From positions 24,693,848-24,757,847 of the forward strand of contig NC_079512.1 in the NCBI RefSeq assembly GCF_000801105.2: DNA of 64,000 nt, given 5' to 3'. This document shows, piece by piece, positions 11,601 to 22,780 of the stretch. The position numbers were made by a program, and so were the translations under genes. The notes under the pieces were generated by a model. The model did not search any database. It worked only from the letters and a program-made list of their open reading frames with translations, and was not told the origin of the DNA. Each line of letters starts with the position of its first letter. Position 1 is the stretch's first letter. This DNA comes from Raphanus sativus. Lineage: Eukaryota > Streptophyta > Magnoliopsida > Brassicales > Brassicaceae.

Positions 11601-12391
11601 AGCTTTTCCTTAAAATACCAGTGGAGTATTTCTGAAAGGACATAATAAAGAGAGTAAGTGGCAAAGATTATATATAGAACAAACTCCGAGAAATCAAAAT
11701 CAGAATTTACCAGGGAAGTGATGAGGAAGAGTGGTCATCAAAGTTGAAGACAGCATTGACTGGAATCTGGAAAAAAGCTCAACTCTTTCGGAATCTGAAG
11801 ACTGTTCTTCAAAGGAATGCAAAGCATGAACAAGTGTGGAGAGACACTTCTCAAGAAACTGCTTCTCTATAGAGATTTCTTCCAAAGCCCCACACAAGGC
11901 TTGGTGAATCTCTTCTCCGTAGTCCTGCAGAAAAGTATATGTAAGCTTTATGAATCGAACAAAGGAAGCAAGCAAAGCAAGCGTTGTGAGAAAAACTTAC
12001 AGAATGTTGGTTATGGCGAAAATTATCAAAATGAAGCCAAAAAGTGGATGCACCGCCCTTGTCAAAAGCTTGCTGAAAAGTTAAGAATATTTTTCTAACT
12101 CAAGAAGAAAGCTGAAGCACTATTCACAAGGAAGGAAGGAAGGGAGTGTACCTGGAGAGATGAGAGGAAGTGGTCACGAACAAGAGAAGCAAGGCCGTAC
12201 TTGCAGAGAGTAGAAACATGAGACACCAGCTCTTTCTCCTCGACTACTGAGGAATCTCCGGCAATGAGAGACTCCACTGTGGTGAAAAGGCCACTGTAGC
12301 TTTCTGTGATTTCCTCAATCGCATCGTCCGATAGAGTTTCTAGAATCCCTAAATTACACTCGGATGATGATGATGAGCCTAAAAGTTCCAT
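8605..12391 (-). CDS. APC2: Anaphase-promoting complex subunit 2
   Basis: Fourteen exons join in frame to 867 residues: 12152-12391, 12001-12072, 11711-11924, 11028-11631, 10526-10951, 10248-10449, 10060-10162, 9894-9976, 9685-9804, 9480-9568, 9304-9385, 8995-9171, 8830-8898 and 8605-8727. Arabidopsis APC2 is about 865 residues. APC2 is the cullin-like subunit of the APC/C ubiquitin ligase in the nucleus; it binds the RING subunit APC11. Seen here: the cullin-homology region (KVDILGMLVDIIGSKEQLVN, YRVMLAEKLLNKTDYDIDTE) and a C-terminal winged-helix segment ending GMYLLKK. ATG 12391 (MELLGSS) is preferred; the frame is open to 12412 but without an ATG. Intron 6 uses a GC donor. Arabidopsis has this gene at At2g04660, so its place in this block is unexpected. 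Confidence 0.94.
9211..9266 (-). repeat. Micro-retroposon in APC2 intron
   Basis: A perfect 15-bp repeat TCCTTTCTCCAAAAT (9211-9225 and 9252-9266) encloses 26 bp. On the minus strand the insert reads TTTGTTC followed by 19 A, the same 3' end as the sites at 13207-13258 and 50585-50631. It lies in the intron between 9171 and 9304. Confidence 0.65.
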
Positions 12392-12411
12392 CTCTTTCCA
12401 AGCTCCTCGCA

Positions 12412-13563
12412 CCTTCCTAAAACCCTAATTTTATATCCCCTCCCGTGGTTGGAAATTTTCAATTTAGATCGAGTTTCAGATAACGCTCTTCCACTCCACT
12501 TCAGTTGACAAAACCTTTCTTACGGAACTTTTAAGAGGTTTACACTTGTGTTTTTGTCAGGCCTCCACAAAAGAACCGGAGAACTAGAATCGAACCAAAA
12601 TGTCTAAAATCGAAATCACATCTAAACCTTAAACCTTCAAATACTCGAATGATATCTGTTTTTCTATATTTCTAATAACCGAATTGAACAGAAATCCAAG
12701 TGAAAATCGAGATATCCAAATATATAAAATAGTAATTATATAATGTATATAATATAACTAAATATATAAATCTAATTTAAAAAACTCCTATTAAAAGTAT
12801 TTGAAAATATTTGAAAAATCCTAAATTATTATAATATATTCAAACTAGATGAAAGTATTCCAAACTAATAGAAATATTCAGATATTTTCATCTTAAATAT
12901 ACATAATAATCCATAATATTTAAATTTTATCCAAATTATCTCAATTATTTGATATTTTATCTAAAATATTCGATATTTATTCCAAACTATTTGAACTACT
13001 CAAAATAACCAAATCAGAATCGAATAAAATTTTTTTTTGTCCATGTATTTTCTGATTTCTAGTTTTATTATCCGAACCAAATCCAAGTAATCCGAAACTA
13101 CTCGAACTGAACCACTGAGCCAAAAATAGGTATGAATCTTCTAGGCTCTTAGCCGAACTACTGGGTAAATACTCGATACTCGAAATGCAACATACACGAG
13201 ATACTTTGTGTCGATCCTTCTCTCTTTTTTTTTTTTGAACAAATGTGTCGATCCTTCTTAAAATCATGATGATTCATACAATATACACTTTGCAATGTTT
13301 ATGCATAGGATAAGAGATTTGGATCAAGAAAGGAGCTGTGATCATAATAGAACGTTTGTTAAAAATTCAATCTACACGGGAAGCGACGCAAACTGATGAA
13401 ATGACCCCTACCACAACAGTATCTCATTTCACCTTTAACTTTGACCCAAAAAAGAAAAGAGACGCAAATCCAAATAAGCGGCAAGAGTAACACACTAATT
13501 TCAGAGGCGAACAATCTGCGGAAGGAGACCCGACTCATAAGGAGTAGTATAGTAACGTATTCT
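12412..13563. other. Intergenic spacer with decayed repeat
   Basis: No gene is seen. From about 12560 to 13200 the sequence is rich in degenerate CCGAA and CGAAC words separated by A+T, the style of old hAT-related elements seen at 36009 and 59934, but no terminal inverted repeats or target duplications could be matched. A micro-retroposon lies at 13207-13258. Confidence 0.4.
13207..13258 (-). repeat. Micro-retroposon (TTTGTTC-A tail)
   Basis: A perfect 15-bp repeat TGTGTCGATCCTTCT (13207-13221 and 13244-13258) encloses 22 bp. On the minus strand the insert is TTTGTTC plus an A run ending GAG. The 3' end is the same as at 9211-9266. Confidence 0.65.
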
Positions 13564-14758
13564 TCAGAGGTTGGTTTCTGTAAGGCTGATGCAATAAACT
13601 CGGTTTCCAAGATGCTTCACCTCGAATCCAGCTTCTTGGCAACCACTAAAGAATAAAGACTCGTCCTCTTTCCCAATCCGTCTTCTCCAACTCATTAAGA
13701 ACACCGGCCACGGTAGCATATCAGACTCTGCTCCTACTGTTAAAAATAGAGAGTAATGATCAGACTTTTTTTTGGTGTGCGTTGTGATAACAAAGAGAGA
13801 AGAAAAAGGGGAGTTGTGAAAACGATACTGACCATTTGGCTTGCACTCTGATGGACTAACGGCATTGGTGGTGGTGTCTTTAGGTTTGTAGGACTTAAGG
13901 AGAAAAGAGAGAGACTTAATCAAGTTTGGGTACTGTTTCACATCTGCAACAAATTGAAAAAAAAATATGAGGAGCATGAACATGTTTTCAGATAAACAAA
14001 AAAAAACAAGGAAAATAAAAAGAAATACATAGAAGGATATCACTGGCAATGATCAAATCCCAATCTGGTACTGAGGTTGGAAATTCATCTCCCCATGTAT
14101 CTGTCATTATAATAGAAAGAAGAATGTCAAAAATGACAAGACAAACAAAAAAAAAGAATGGTGTGGGTTCACTTCGAAAACTGACGGTTGATATGGGGGA
14201 GAGAAGGGGTGATGTTGTTTGCAGTACAGTTATGAGCAATGTTGTCTTGAATCTCCTGGTCATCGTAGTCTGAGGTAGTTATGTCTAGATTAAACTCCTT
14301 CTTAAGGAAAATAGCTAGAGCACCCGTGCCGCTGACCAAAAACGAAAGAACTCTCAGTTTTAGACTAATCAATAAAGAGGAGGGGGAAGTAGAAGTACCT
14401 TCCAATCTCGAGACAACGGCGGTTACGGATGAGATGGGGACGTTGGACTAACCAATCAGCAAAGGCGAAGGAACCAGGCCAGAGCAAGTTTGCATTCAGC
14501 TGGTGGAAACCGAATTCCCGGATATTCAATTCCTGTTTCCAAACACATTCTATCACCATTGACTGAAACTATATTTGTTTTTCAGAGAGAGCCTAAATAT
14601 CACTAAACCGGGAATCAAAAGGAGGAGAGGGAGCGTACCATTCCAGGAAACTGGTGATTCCTATCAACGAAGCTCTGGCTCGTCTCCGTCGTCTCTCCAT
14701 CCGAGGAGTCATCGTCGGCGGCGAAGAGAGAGGAAGGCGAGAAGAGAGCTATATCCAT
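13564..14758 (-). CDS. METTL21-like protein methyltransferase
   Basis: Six exons (14639-14758, 14399-14562, 14186-14331, 14029-14100, 13833-13943, 13564-13736) join in frame to 261 residues, starting MDIALFSPSSLFAADD. The fold is the seven-beta-strand SAM-dependent methyltransferase of the Methyltransf_16 family, which mostly methylates lysines on proteins. The SAM-binding motif I is CLEIGSGTGALAIFL; the acidic motif II lies in ITTSDYDDQEI; the post-motif strand is PDWDLIIASDILLY, close to the DxxY-type motif of the METTL21 group. It matches At5g01470 in order and similarity. Substrate is unknown. The exon 3 donor (C|GTCAGT) is non-ideal but gives the conserved HTWGDEF junction. It is head to head with the Got1 gene. 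Confidence 0.88.
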
Positions 14759-15608
14759 TGGGGGCAGAGCAGTCGTAGGGTTTCTCGGTGGTGGTGGTTC
14801 AATTTTGAAATTGAAATTGGATTTGGATTAAAAGGGGATTTGGTTTTGATTTCTTGGCTTTGGCTCTCTCGAAAACCAGACTGGACCGAAGACAGTGTGC
14901 GACTGGAGTTTTTGCGTATTATATGCAGAATTACTCATACACCCTCTACTATAAAATCATAACTACGAGAATACCGTCGCTGATGACAGATGAGCTTGGG
15001 GGTGTTATAGTAATTTCGGTAGTTTCTAATATATAATTTTTTTTCCTCAGGGGGGTGCTTTTCCGGTAACGAGATCGGTGAGACCTCTTTCTCTATCTTC
15101 TCTCTCTCTCTGCGTCCAATTCGTCTTCGAATCAGGTTTCCTTCTCTCTTCGCCTGATCTGCTATTGATCCCAACTTAAAAAATTCGCCTGGTTGGAACA
15201 TCTCTGCGTGCTTAGGTCTTATCCTTCTCTCTACTTCTAGATCTGTGAATTGCTACGATCCTTTTTTGATTTCGTTCCGTTAATGATCTTCAATTTCTGC
15301 ATTTTTATTTTAGAAATCTTAACATTATAATCGGTGCTATAGACAGTATTAGTTGAACCTCTTTACTCCGTCTATTGTTTGTGTGTGTGTGCACTATTTT
15401 CGATTGAACAATCAACCTGGCTATCTTCGTTTGATTCTGTAAAGCGGACGTTATTAATGTTTCGGACCCCTTTATGTAAAATCAGAGTCTTGGCCAATCC
15501 ATGGGCACATTTGTAAACCCTAATGGCCCTACTTTTGCCTGAGTTTCAGTCTTTTTTTCATGTGGCAGCGATAGGTTGAAGAAAGAAGCAAGCAGAGCAG
15601 GCCACAAA
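14759..15608. promoter_or_regulatory. Shared upstream region, methyltransferase / Got1
   Basis: The minus-strand methyltransferase starts at 14758 and the plus-strand Got1 gene has its first ATG at 15609. A C+T-rich leader-like segment at about 15060-15200 followed by TTCTAG at 15235-15240 suggests a Got1 5' UTR exon and intron. The real shared promoter may then be only about 300 bp, near 14760-15060. No TATA box is obvious, as in many housekeeping bidirectional promoters. Confidence 0.4.
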
Positions 15609-16569
15609 ATGATGATGTCCTTCGAGATGAATGACCGGAAAAGTATGTCTACATTTGCTATGTTACTTAGAGAGCAAGAGTTGATCATTCAATGTCTTAT
15701 GCTGCCCCCTTTTTTTTGTCAATTTAATCGTTTTGTTGTGCAACAGAAATTGGGTTAGGGCTGACAGCATTTGGGGTTTTCTTCTCCTTTCTGGGAATCA
15801 TGTTTGTCTTCGATAAGGGCTTACTTGCCATGGGAAATGTAAGTTCCCTGCTATTCTTGCTTCTTTTCCCCAACTGTTACTGAGCACTCAGTTTTTTTCT
15901 TTTTTTCTGCTGCGTTTTTTTTCAGATTCTTTTCATCTCTGGGGTTAGTCTTACCATTGGCCTCAAGTCTACCATGCAGTTTTTCACCAAGCGTCAGAAC
16001 TATAAGGTTTCTATTTCTCGCTTATCCGAGTTAGTTAGTTAGAGTATTTTCTGGTTGTTTTCTCTTTAACTATGTGTGTTTTCCTCCACTCAGGGAACCA
16101 TATCTTTTGGGACCGGCTTCTTCTTTGTTGTCCTCGGGTGGCCTATCCTTGGAATGATGTTAGAGACCTATGGCTTTTTTGTTCTCTTCAGGTCTCGTTT
16201 GTTTACTTCTTCTTATATTCTTTCTTACTGGTGTTTTGCATAGACAGAGTTTTTTACTAACAATGTTTTGCATATTGCAGCGGCTTCTGGCCAACCTTGG
16301 CTGTTTTCGTACAAAAGATACCTGTTCTCGGTTGGATCATTCAGCTACCATATATCAGATCCGTATGTTTCCCAATTATTTGCAAAAAAAAAATAGAAAA
16401 CTTATTCAACTGTTTCGGATGATCTTGAGTTAGTTCTAGGCTTAGTGTTTTCCTAAGTTTCTATCAGTTCTGTTGCATATTCCGCTTATTATATTGATTA
16501 ATGTTTTGTTGATTGGCTTTGATGCAACAGTTCTTTGACAAGTACAGGGGCAAGCGTGTGCCCGTCTAG
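15609..16569 (+). CDS. Got1/Sft2-like vesicle transport protein
   Basis: Six exons (15609-15642, 15747-15838, 15926-16006, 16094-16191, 16281-16362, 16531-16569) join in frame to 141 residues. Got1 proteins are small four-span Golgi membrane proteins that help ER-to-Golgi vesicle traffic. Visible spans are GLTAFGVFFSFLGIMFVFDK, ILFISGVSLTIGL, GTGFFFVVLGWPILGMML and GFWPTLAVFVQKIPVLGW; the C-terminal tail FFDKYRGKRVPV is cytosolic in the family. Three ATGs in a row open the frame (15609, 15612, 15615); the first is taken. The gene corresponds to At5g01430 by order. All introns are GT-AG. Confidence 0.92.
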
Positions 16570-17168
16570 TCAACTCGAGGGACAAACGATTAAAAGTGTT
16601 TGGAAGAAAGAAGAGGTTTGGATGTTATGCTTGTAGAGAAGTAGTAAAACCCCGTAGGAGAAAGAAAAATACTAGAGCGTGGAGCAGCAAAAGATATGAC
16701 TTGAAAGCTGTGTGTTTCTTCTGTCTGTGTACTAACTCAGTGACTTGAACAACCTCTTTGGTGGGTTTGTAATCATTTTGGTTTTGAAGAGCTTTTAGGG
16801 GTTTTTTTTTATTCTTTCTCAATTCGTTTTTGCATACATAACAACAAAAATGTCCACCACACTGATGAGATTGATATATTAGGGGAAGAGGCCCTCTTTG
16901 AAAGTTGCGGTTAAATCAGATACCAACGTGGCCCTTTCCATGTGGTTTGTAACACAAAGTCTCAGTGCACCTAACCGTACTGTATCCGTCTCTTTCGTTT
17001 TGTTTTCCCCCGAAAAAAAAGTAGCGACCGTCTTTTCTAGCCGTTAAGGATTAAAATTGAATCATTATTATCATCATCACTCTGCTTCTTCTTCTTCACT
17101 TTTTTTTCTTTTTAACCTATTTTGTCGATCTTATCACCAGCGATAGTTAACAGATCTCATCCCAGGAG

Positions 17169-18176
17169 ATGAAGTCGTCGAGGATGAAGTTCGCAAAGAA
17201 GCTGAAATCGATCAGAGCTGCGGGGGAGTATCTGAATCAGGATCGGATTCTGCAGGTCCTTTCAGCTGCCGATGAGTTTATTCCGAAGATATCTAATCCT
17301 ATTCCCCAGATCACATCAGCTTCTATCTGGAAAGCCCCTCAGAGACTTGAACACGTGGAAAACGAGGAGAGTAAAGAAGAAGAAGCAGCAGCGTCTGGAA
17401 ACGAGGAGAATATCCTTCCACCGGTTAACAAGATTCCGAGAGATAGTAAACCGGCGGTTACTTGCGGATCTGATAAAAGAGGTATGGGGTGTGGATTTAG
17501 AAGACCTGAGTTGAATTCGACCACGCTTTTCGATCCGAAGCTGCTCGAAGCGTTCGAATTAGCTGTGGGGTGCTTCAGGAGAATCAACGATTTATCCACA
17601 GAACCCAATCTCCACGATGATGATGAAGAAGACGACAACATTATCCTCTTTCCCTCCGATGAACAGGACGATGATAGAGGTGAAGAAGAGCCGTTATTGG
17701 GATTCGAGGAACGGTGTCCACCTGGAGGAGAAGAGTCAGTTGTATTCTACACAACAACTCTCAGGGGAATCAGGAAGACGTTCGACGACTGCAACATGAT
17801 CCGCTTCCTGCTCGACAGCTTTAAAGTCAAGTACTACGAGAGGGACGTGTCGATGCACGTGCGCTACAGGGAGGAGCTTCGGAGGGTTTCAGGGGAGGTT
17901 GTTTTGCCTCCGGTGCTGTTCGTGAAGGGAAGGTGCATCGGGGGAGCTCAGAGGGTGTTGGGTCTGCACGAGCAAGGTAAGTTCAGGGGTTTGTTTGATG
18001 GGGTTCCAGTCGTCGCTGGAGATAATACACCTTGCGGGAGGTGCGATGGGTTTAGGTTTTTGGTGTGTGATGGATGCAGAGGTAGCCGACGGATTGTCTC
18101 TAGCGATGGGTCTAGGGTTCAGTGTTTGTTGTGTAACGAGAATGGGTTGGTTGTGTGCCTTGATTGTTGCTCCTAG
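17169..18176 (+). CDS. Glutaredoxin-like Zn-ribbon protein
   Basis: A single intronless exon of 335 codons. The N half is acidic and low complexity. Residues about 190-290 form a glutaredoxin fold (VVFYTTTLRGIRKTFDDCN, LPPVLFVKGRCIGGAQRVLG). The C end carries four CxxC pairs (CGRC, CDGC, CLLC, CLDC) that should bind zinc, as in the DnaJ-like cysteine-rich module of this plant subfamily. The redox CxxC expected after VVFYTTT is replaced by LRGIR, so thiol-transferase activity is unlikely; a protein-interaction or chaperone-like role is more plausible. It matches At5g01420 in position, though I recall that protein as somewhat longer. An alternative in-frame ATG at 17184 would shorten it by five residues. 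Confidence 0.9.
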   Translation: MKSSRMKFAKKLKSIRAAGEYLNQDRILQVLSAADEFIPKISNPIPQITSASIWKAPQRLEHVENEESKEEEAAASGNEENILPPVNKIPRDSKPAVTCGSDKRGMGCGFRRPELNSTTLFDPKLLEAFELAVGCFRRINDLSTEPNLHDDDEEDDNIILFPSDEQDDDRGEEEPLLGFEERCPPGGEESVVFYTTTLRGIRKTFDDCNMIRFLLDSFKVKYYERDVSMHVRYREELRRVSGEVVLPPVLFVKGRCIGGAQRVLGLHEQGKFRGLFDGVPVVAGDNTPCGRCDGFRFLVCDGCRGSRRIVSSDGSRVQCLLCNENGLVVCLDCCS

Positions 18177-20877
18177 ATACTGTTTCTTTGTTGTGTGTAT
18201 ATTTGGTTTCATCTTTTATTGATTTGATTCTTTTTAAAGTGGATTCTTTAGTTATTATACTATGATTTGTTCTAGTACTAATCTTCAGCTACCATTTGCC
18301 ATTGTATTATTATCGAGACCGAGTTCAAGAAAGGAATTAATGAAATTTTTGAAAGCCTGTTATAAAAATAAAAAAGGAGTCAAGTATTGTTTTGGACTTT
18401 ATGTAATTGGTCATTATTGCTTTCAGTCAAGTAGTCACAGGACCAAGTTGGCAGTGTTGGGCCACAGGGTCGAGTGAGTGGAAATATCTACTGATTGCAA
18501 ACGAGAGGCGGCCCTTCCTTTTCATCCCCAGCCGCCTGTTTGTTTATTTTTCTATTATCGCAAGCAGCTATTTCTCTGATATTTATAATTTTTTTTCAAT
18601 TACAAGGTTACAGAAATATAAATGGTTTACTTGGCTACCGATTGTTCAAGCAAAGAAGTTTAAAGATGTTGTGAAGAAAAGATGCTCTCCATCAATATTT
18701 TTAAAAGCGTGCAAGTCATTTTCTGTCAATTTTCCTCCTCCTCTCGTTGTCTTTTTATGCAACAGTTAATGGGGACTAGAGCTGCAGTCGTGGTTTCTAC
18801 GAGGTCCAGTTACATTTCTTGGTGACAGATGATTTTCTCCTGTAATATAAATGCATTTGTAAAACTAAATTATAACTAACTACATTGTACCAGTTTAGTT
18901 ATCTTTTATTGGATGATAAGTCGCTATGTTGATCCAAATCAGAAATCGAGTTTTCTTTATTGCGAAATTGTTAACTTCATGTATGGTTAGATAGTATGAG
19001 TTTCTAATTTCCACATAGAACAACTAGACTTATATGTCGCCGGTGACTGATCTATATATGATTATCCGGTATTCGACTTGAACATCTCTTGTTTAACAAA
19101 AAGATAGAGAAACAATTTGGATTTGTTACCAAATGAGTAAAAATGTCTTAGACTAATTCAAAGTTCATACATTACTGAGTTATTGCAATAATTCATCGTA
19201 AATCATCATAGGCCCCAACCGGGAGTAAATATAGAGGCTATAAACTTTAAAAAAATAATTGCTGTAGAGATTTAGGTTCCGATTGACAAATAGGTTTTTA
19301 GAACTTTTAAGACTTTAAGTTAGATTAAAAGTCTTCAAAATCACTTTTTTACCGATCAAGTTTTTCTTTTTGCTTTCAAAGTGTTTAAACTCCCCAAAAT
19401 CTTTCTAGAAATACTTCCATCCTGTTTTTGTTTTTACTTTCAATGGGACAATTTTTTTCTAAAGCAAGAAAACCATGGGTTTAACTTTATTTTAAGTCAC
19501 AGTTTGTAAGTTTTAACACCCTACAGTTTCAATAGTAGAAGTCCTAAACAATTAGAACCTTAGACTTTAAAAATTAAACATGGCTTTACAAAAATGTCTA
19601 AAGTGCCATAAATTACTGTTTTCTGAAAAAAGTAAAACACTAAAGGAGTAACACAAGAGAAGAAAAATACTTAAAGGGACTATAGAGAAAGTACAAAAAG
19701 TCTTAAAAGCCTGATTAGATAAATAGTAATCGTGAATGCTTTAATATTACAGAAAGATTCAACAGCCTAATCCCCAATCGAAGCCATAGTTTGTATGTTA
19801 TTCAAACAATTTGTTTGTCTGTGTATAACATAGTCGAATGTTAATATTTAGCTAAAACGACGTGACTAATTATCAAACTCTACTGTCACTATAACTAAAA
19901 TATAATGTTACAAGAAGGTTGGTGGGTAAGAAGTGCAATTTAAACATGACTAGATTTTGATCCGCATTTTTGAAGCGCAGAATATTTTACGATAAAAATT
20001 TTTACTAATAATTTAACAAATAATTTGGTAATTTTTAAAGAGTGTGTATTTAAAATATTTTTGCATTTAAATCAGTATTTTTAAATTCAACCCGATTGTG
20101 ATTATACCTGTTAATCCGGAGATCTGACAATTCAATTTATGTTTTTAAAATATTCATATTAAAAAATCACTAAAACCCGAGACTAACCGATTGAACTGAT
20201 GGATGACCGATATGTAATCTAATTGGATTTAAATTATAATAGTTTCATAATTTGTAATCTTATAATCAAAATTTTAAAGTTCACTATTTTGTAATTTACG
20301 AAATTATGACGTTTCTACAAAATTTTAAAGAGAAAATGATAGATACAAAATAACTAAGATTAATTATTGTATTATTTGGAAACGTTGATAGTAGTATAAA
20401 AAATATATTGTTTGGAAACATTGATAGTAGTATAAAGAAATAAGTATATTGTTTGGAAACATGGATAGTAGTATAAAGAAAGGAACATTAGTGACTTAAT
20501 GTATGTTTAAATATAAAGTATAAAGTTGTATTTAATTTAAAAACTTACAAAATAAATGTTAGGTCCAACATAATGTTTCTGTTTTAATAAGATAGATGTA
20601 AAAGATGTGTTTGATTACATTACATATTCGCCCGTTAGCAACGCATTTACCAGTGATAGACAAATCCAAATTCGGACAACTATCTTTGAATTATTTAATT
20701 TCTAATTTAGTTGCAGTCCACTAAACATGTGTGTTAACCCGAAAATCGAAGTCGCGTGTTGTTAATCTGGACCGCCCGATCATAGCCAATGAAAATGGGA
20801 CTATATATAATATTTATTTATTTTTGGGTTTTATCACAAGCTTTTTCAGTATAAAGCAGAGTCCAAGATAGGCGAGG
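18177..20877. other. Intergenic spacer before PDX1
   Basis: The first 70 or so bases are likely 3' UTR. No gene is seen to 20877. It contains one small Helitron (19950-20596). The sequence at 20801-20812 (CTATATATAATA) with an ATG about 155 bases downstream is a probable TATA box for PDX1. Confidence 0.5.
19950..20596 (-). mobile_element. Non-autonomous Helitron, 647 bp
   Basis: On the minus strand the element starts TCTATCTTATTAAAACAGAA (ending at plus position 20596) and finishes with CTAG (19950-19953). A degraded hairpin (TGCGCTTCAAAAATGCGG) stands about 11 bases before the CTAG. It is flanked by A (5') and T (3'), the Helitron insertion signature. Three imperfect copies of a roughly 41-bp unit containing TGTTTGGAAACATTGATAGT lie at about 20375-20480. 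No Rep or helicase is present. Confidence 0.75.
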
Positions 20878-20964
20878 ATGGGCCAGAAATCGATTTCACC
20901 AATCATCAAATCTTCTTCCATTTCCTCTCTCTCTCTCTCTCTCTATCTCTCATTGATTCCGATA

Positions 20965-21897
20965 ATGGAAGGAACAGGCGTCGTGGCTGTGTACGGTAAC
21001 GGTGCAGCGATAACGGAGGCGAAGAAATCTCCCTTCTCCGTCAAGGTCGGCCTAGCCCAGATGCTCCGCGGCGGAGTCATCATGGACGTCGTCAACGCCG
21101 ACCAGGCTCGCATCGCGGAGGAGGCCGGCGCCTGCGCCGTCATGGCCCTGGAGCGCGTCCCCGCCGACATCCGCGCACAGGGCGGCGTCGCTCGGATGAG
21201 CGACCCCCAGATGATCAAGGACATCAAGCGCGCCGTCACCATCCCGGTCATGGCCAAAGCCAGGATCGGGCACTTCGTGGAGGCGCAGATCCTCGAGGCG
21301 ATCGGGATCGACTACGTGGACGAGAGCGAGGTGCTGACCCTCGCCGACGAGGACCACCACATCAACAAGCACAACTTCCGCGTCCCTTTCGTCTGCGGGT
21401 GCCGGAACCTCGGGGAGGCGCTGAGGAGGATACGGGAAGGGGCGGCGATGATTAGGACGAAAGGGGAGGCGGGGACGGGGAATATTGTCGAGGCGGTTAG
21501 GCACGTGAGGTCCGTGATGGGTGACGTTAGGGTTTTGAGGAACATGGATGATGACGAGGTGTTTAGCTTCGCTAAGAAGATCGCGGCTCCTTATGATTTG
21601 GTGATGCAGACGAAGCAGCTCGGGAGGCTTCCTGTTGTTCAGTTCGCGGCCGGTGGGGTGGCTACTCCGGCGGACGCGGCGCTGATGATGCAGCTTGGAT
21701 GCGACGGGGTGTTTGTGGGGTCGGGGATTTTTAAGAGCGGGGATCCGGCGCGTAGGGCGCGTGCGATTGTTCAGGCGGTGACTCATTATAGTGACCCGGA
21801 GATGCTGGTGGAGGTGAGCTGTGGGCTTGGAGAGGCTATGGTTGGGATTAATCTCAATGATGAGAAGGTTGAGAGGTTCGCTAATCGCTCCGAGTGA
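20965..21897 (+). CDS. PDX1.3: Pyridoxal 5'-phosphate synthase subunit PDX1
   Basis: A single exon of 310 codons. PDX1 is the lyase subunit that builds vitamin B6 (PLP) from ribose 5-phosphate, glyceraldehyde 3-phosphate and ammonia supplied by the PDX2 glutaminase, in the cytosol. It is a TIM barrel: [20 protein letters not shown], the active-site lysine in [15 protein letters not shown], the second catalytic lysine in [16 protein letters not shown], and the phosphate loop [20 protein letters not shown]. Start [12 protein letters not shown] agrees with the family. The frame stays open to an ATG at 20878, which would add 29 residues encoded partly by a CT repeat; I treat that as leader. Order fits At5g01410 (PDX1.3). 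The first two thirds are strikingly G+C-rich against the flanks. Confidence 0.96.
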   Translation: MEGTGVVAVYGNGAAITEAKKSPFSVKVGLAQMLRGGVIMDVVNADQARIAEEAGACAVMALERVPADIRAQGGVARMSDPQMIKDIKRAVTIPVMAKARIGHFVEAQILEAIGIDYVDESEVLTLADEDHHINKHNFRVPFVCGCRNLGEALRRIREGAAMIRTKGEAGTGNIVEAVRHVRSVMGDVRVLRNMDDDEVFSFAKKIAAPYDLVMQTKQLGRLPVVQFAAGGVATPADAALMMQLGCDGVFVGSGIFKSGDPARRARAIVQAVTHYSDPEMLVEVSCGLGEAMVGINLNDEKVERFANRSE

Positions 21898-22780
21898 AAA
21901 GAAACCGAACAAACAAGAAGGTGAAATTTCGGACGAGAATGGTTTTTCAGACCATTTTGCAGTGATGTCCAGAAAACAAAAGAAAAAAGATGATATTTGA
22001 TGAGTAGTTTGTATCCGCTTTGTGTTTTTTTTTCTCTTATAATCTTTGGTTAGTGATTGTAATCGACTTCTTCTATTTGCAAGAACAAGTTGTCAGTTAT
22101 AATAATAAGAATAATAATGTACTCTCTTGTTTGTTTTGAAAATGAGACATTCTTGGGTCCATTGATATTGAGCTTGTCCTGTTCTTAGTATGAGGTTTGA
22201 TTAACAAAAGTGTCCTCATAGTTTGGTATTGAATATGGTTTCCTGGTGCCTCTAGTTCTTATATCAATTTGTGGTCTCAAGCATCTCTATAAGCCTAAGA
22301 TAATATGTAACGCGGTTGGGGTTAATCTGGGATGACAATGTGTTTGTATAAGTTTTTGTGTTTTTTTTCAATGTCCTCTGCTGCATGATCCGGAACCACT
22401 CCACCTAGGACCACAAAAAACACGGGGGGATAAAAGTGATAAGTCCGTTAATTTATCTGGCCCTTTAAATGTGTAATTATTCGAAATGGGCTCATTCTGT
22501 TAATCGGCCCATGCTATCCGCAATTTCTTTCATTACTTGAACGACGTCGTGTGATTATTATAATATCCGTCTCTCTCTCTCTCTTTTTGGAAAGACGCGA
22601 AAACAGGAAAGCAGTTCACAATTGTTCCTCGTAGCAGAAATAAAAGCGAATCTTCTTCTTCTCCATCGTTCTCTGTCTCTCTAAAACCCTACGGAATAGA
22701 AAGAGATATGTGCATCGATCCTTCACGTTTGGCATCGAAGGTCTAAGGCAAAGTACTACAATTGGTCGAACCGATCCATA
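21898..22780. promoter_or_regulatory. PDX1 3' end and ESP4 promoter
   Basis: About 200 bp is PDX1 3' UTR. Two site II type elements (TGGGCT at 22487-22492 and GGCCCA at 22506-22511) precede a CT-rich leader, a combination common in housekeeping plant promoters. A 12-codon upstream ORF (ATG 22709 to TAA 22745) lies in the ESP4 leader, 36 bases before the main ATG, and could dampen translation. Confidence 0.45.

Noticed and set aside
12392..12412. Longer APC2 N terminus from 12412
   Set aside because: The codon there is GTG, not ATG; the conserved start is ATG at 12391.
17339..18212. Minus-strand frames of 100 and 107 codons over the glutaredoxin-like gene
   Set aside because: Low-complexity antisense translations of a well-supported exon.
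20878..20964. ATG 20878 as the main PDX1 start
   Set aside because: Family members start at MEGTG; the upstream part is a CT repeat. Kept only as a finding.
21052..21912. 286-codon minus-strand open frame opposite PDX1
   Set aside because: It is a shadow of the G+C-rich PDX1 coding strand; His/Arg/Pro-rich translation, no family similarity, and PDX1 explains the conservation.
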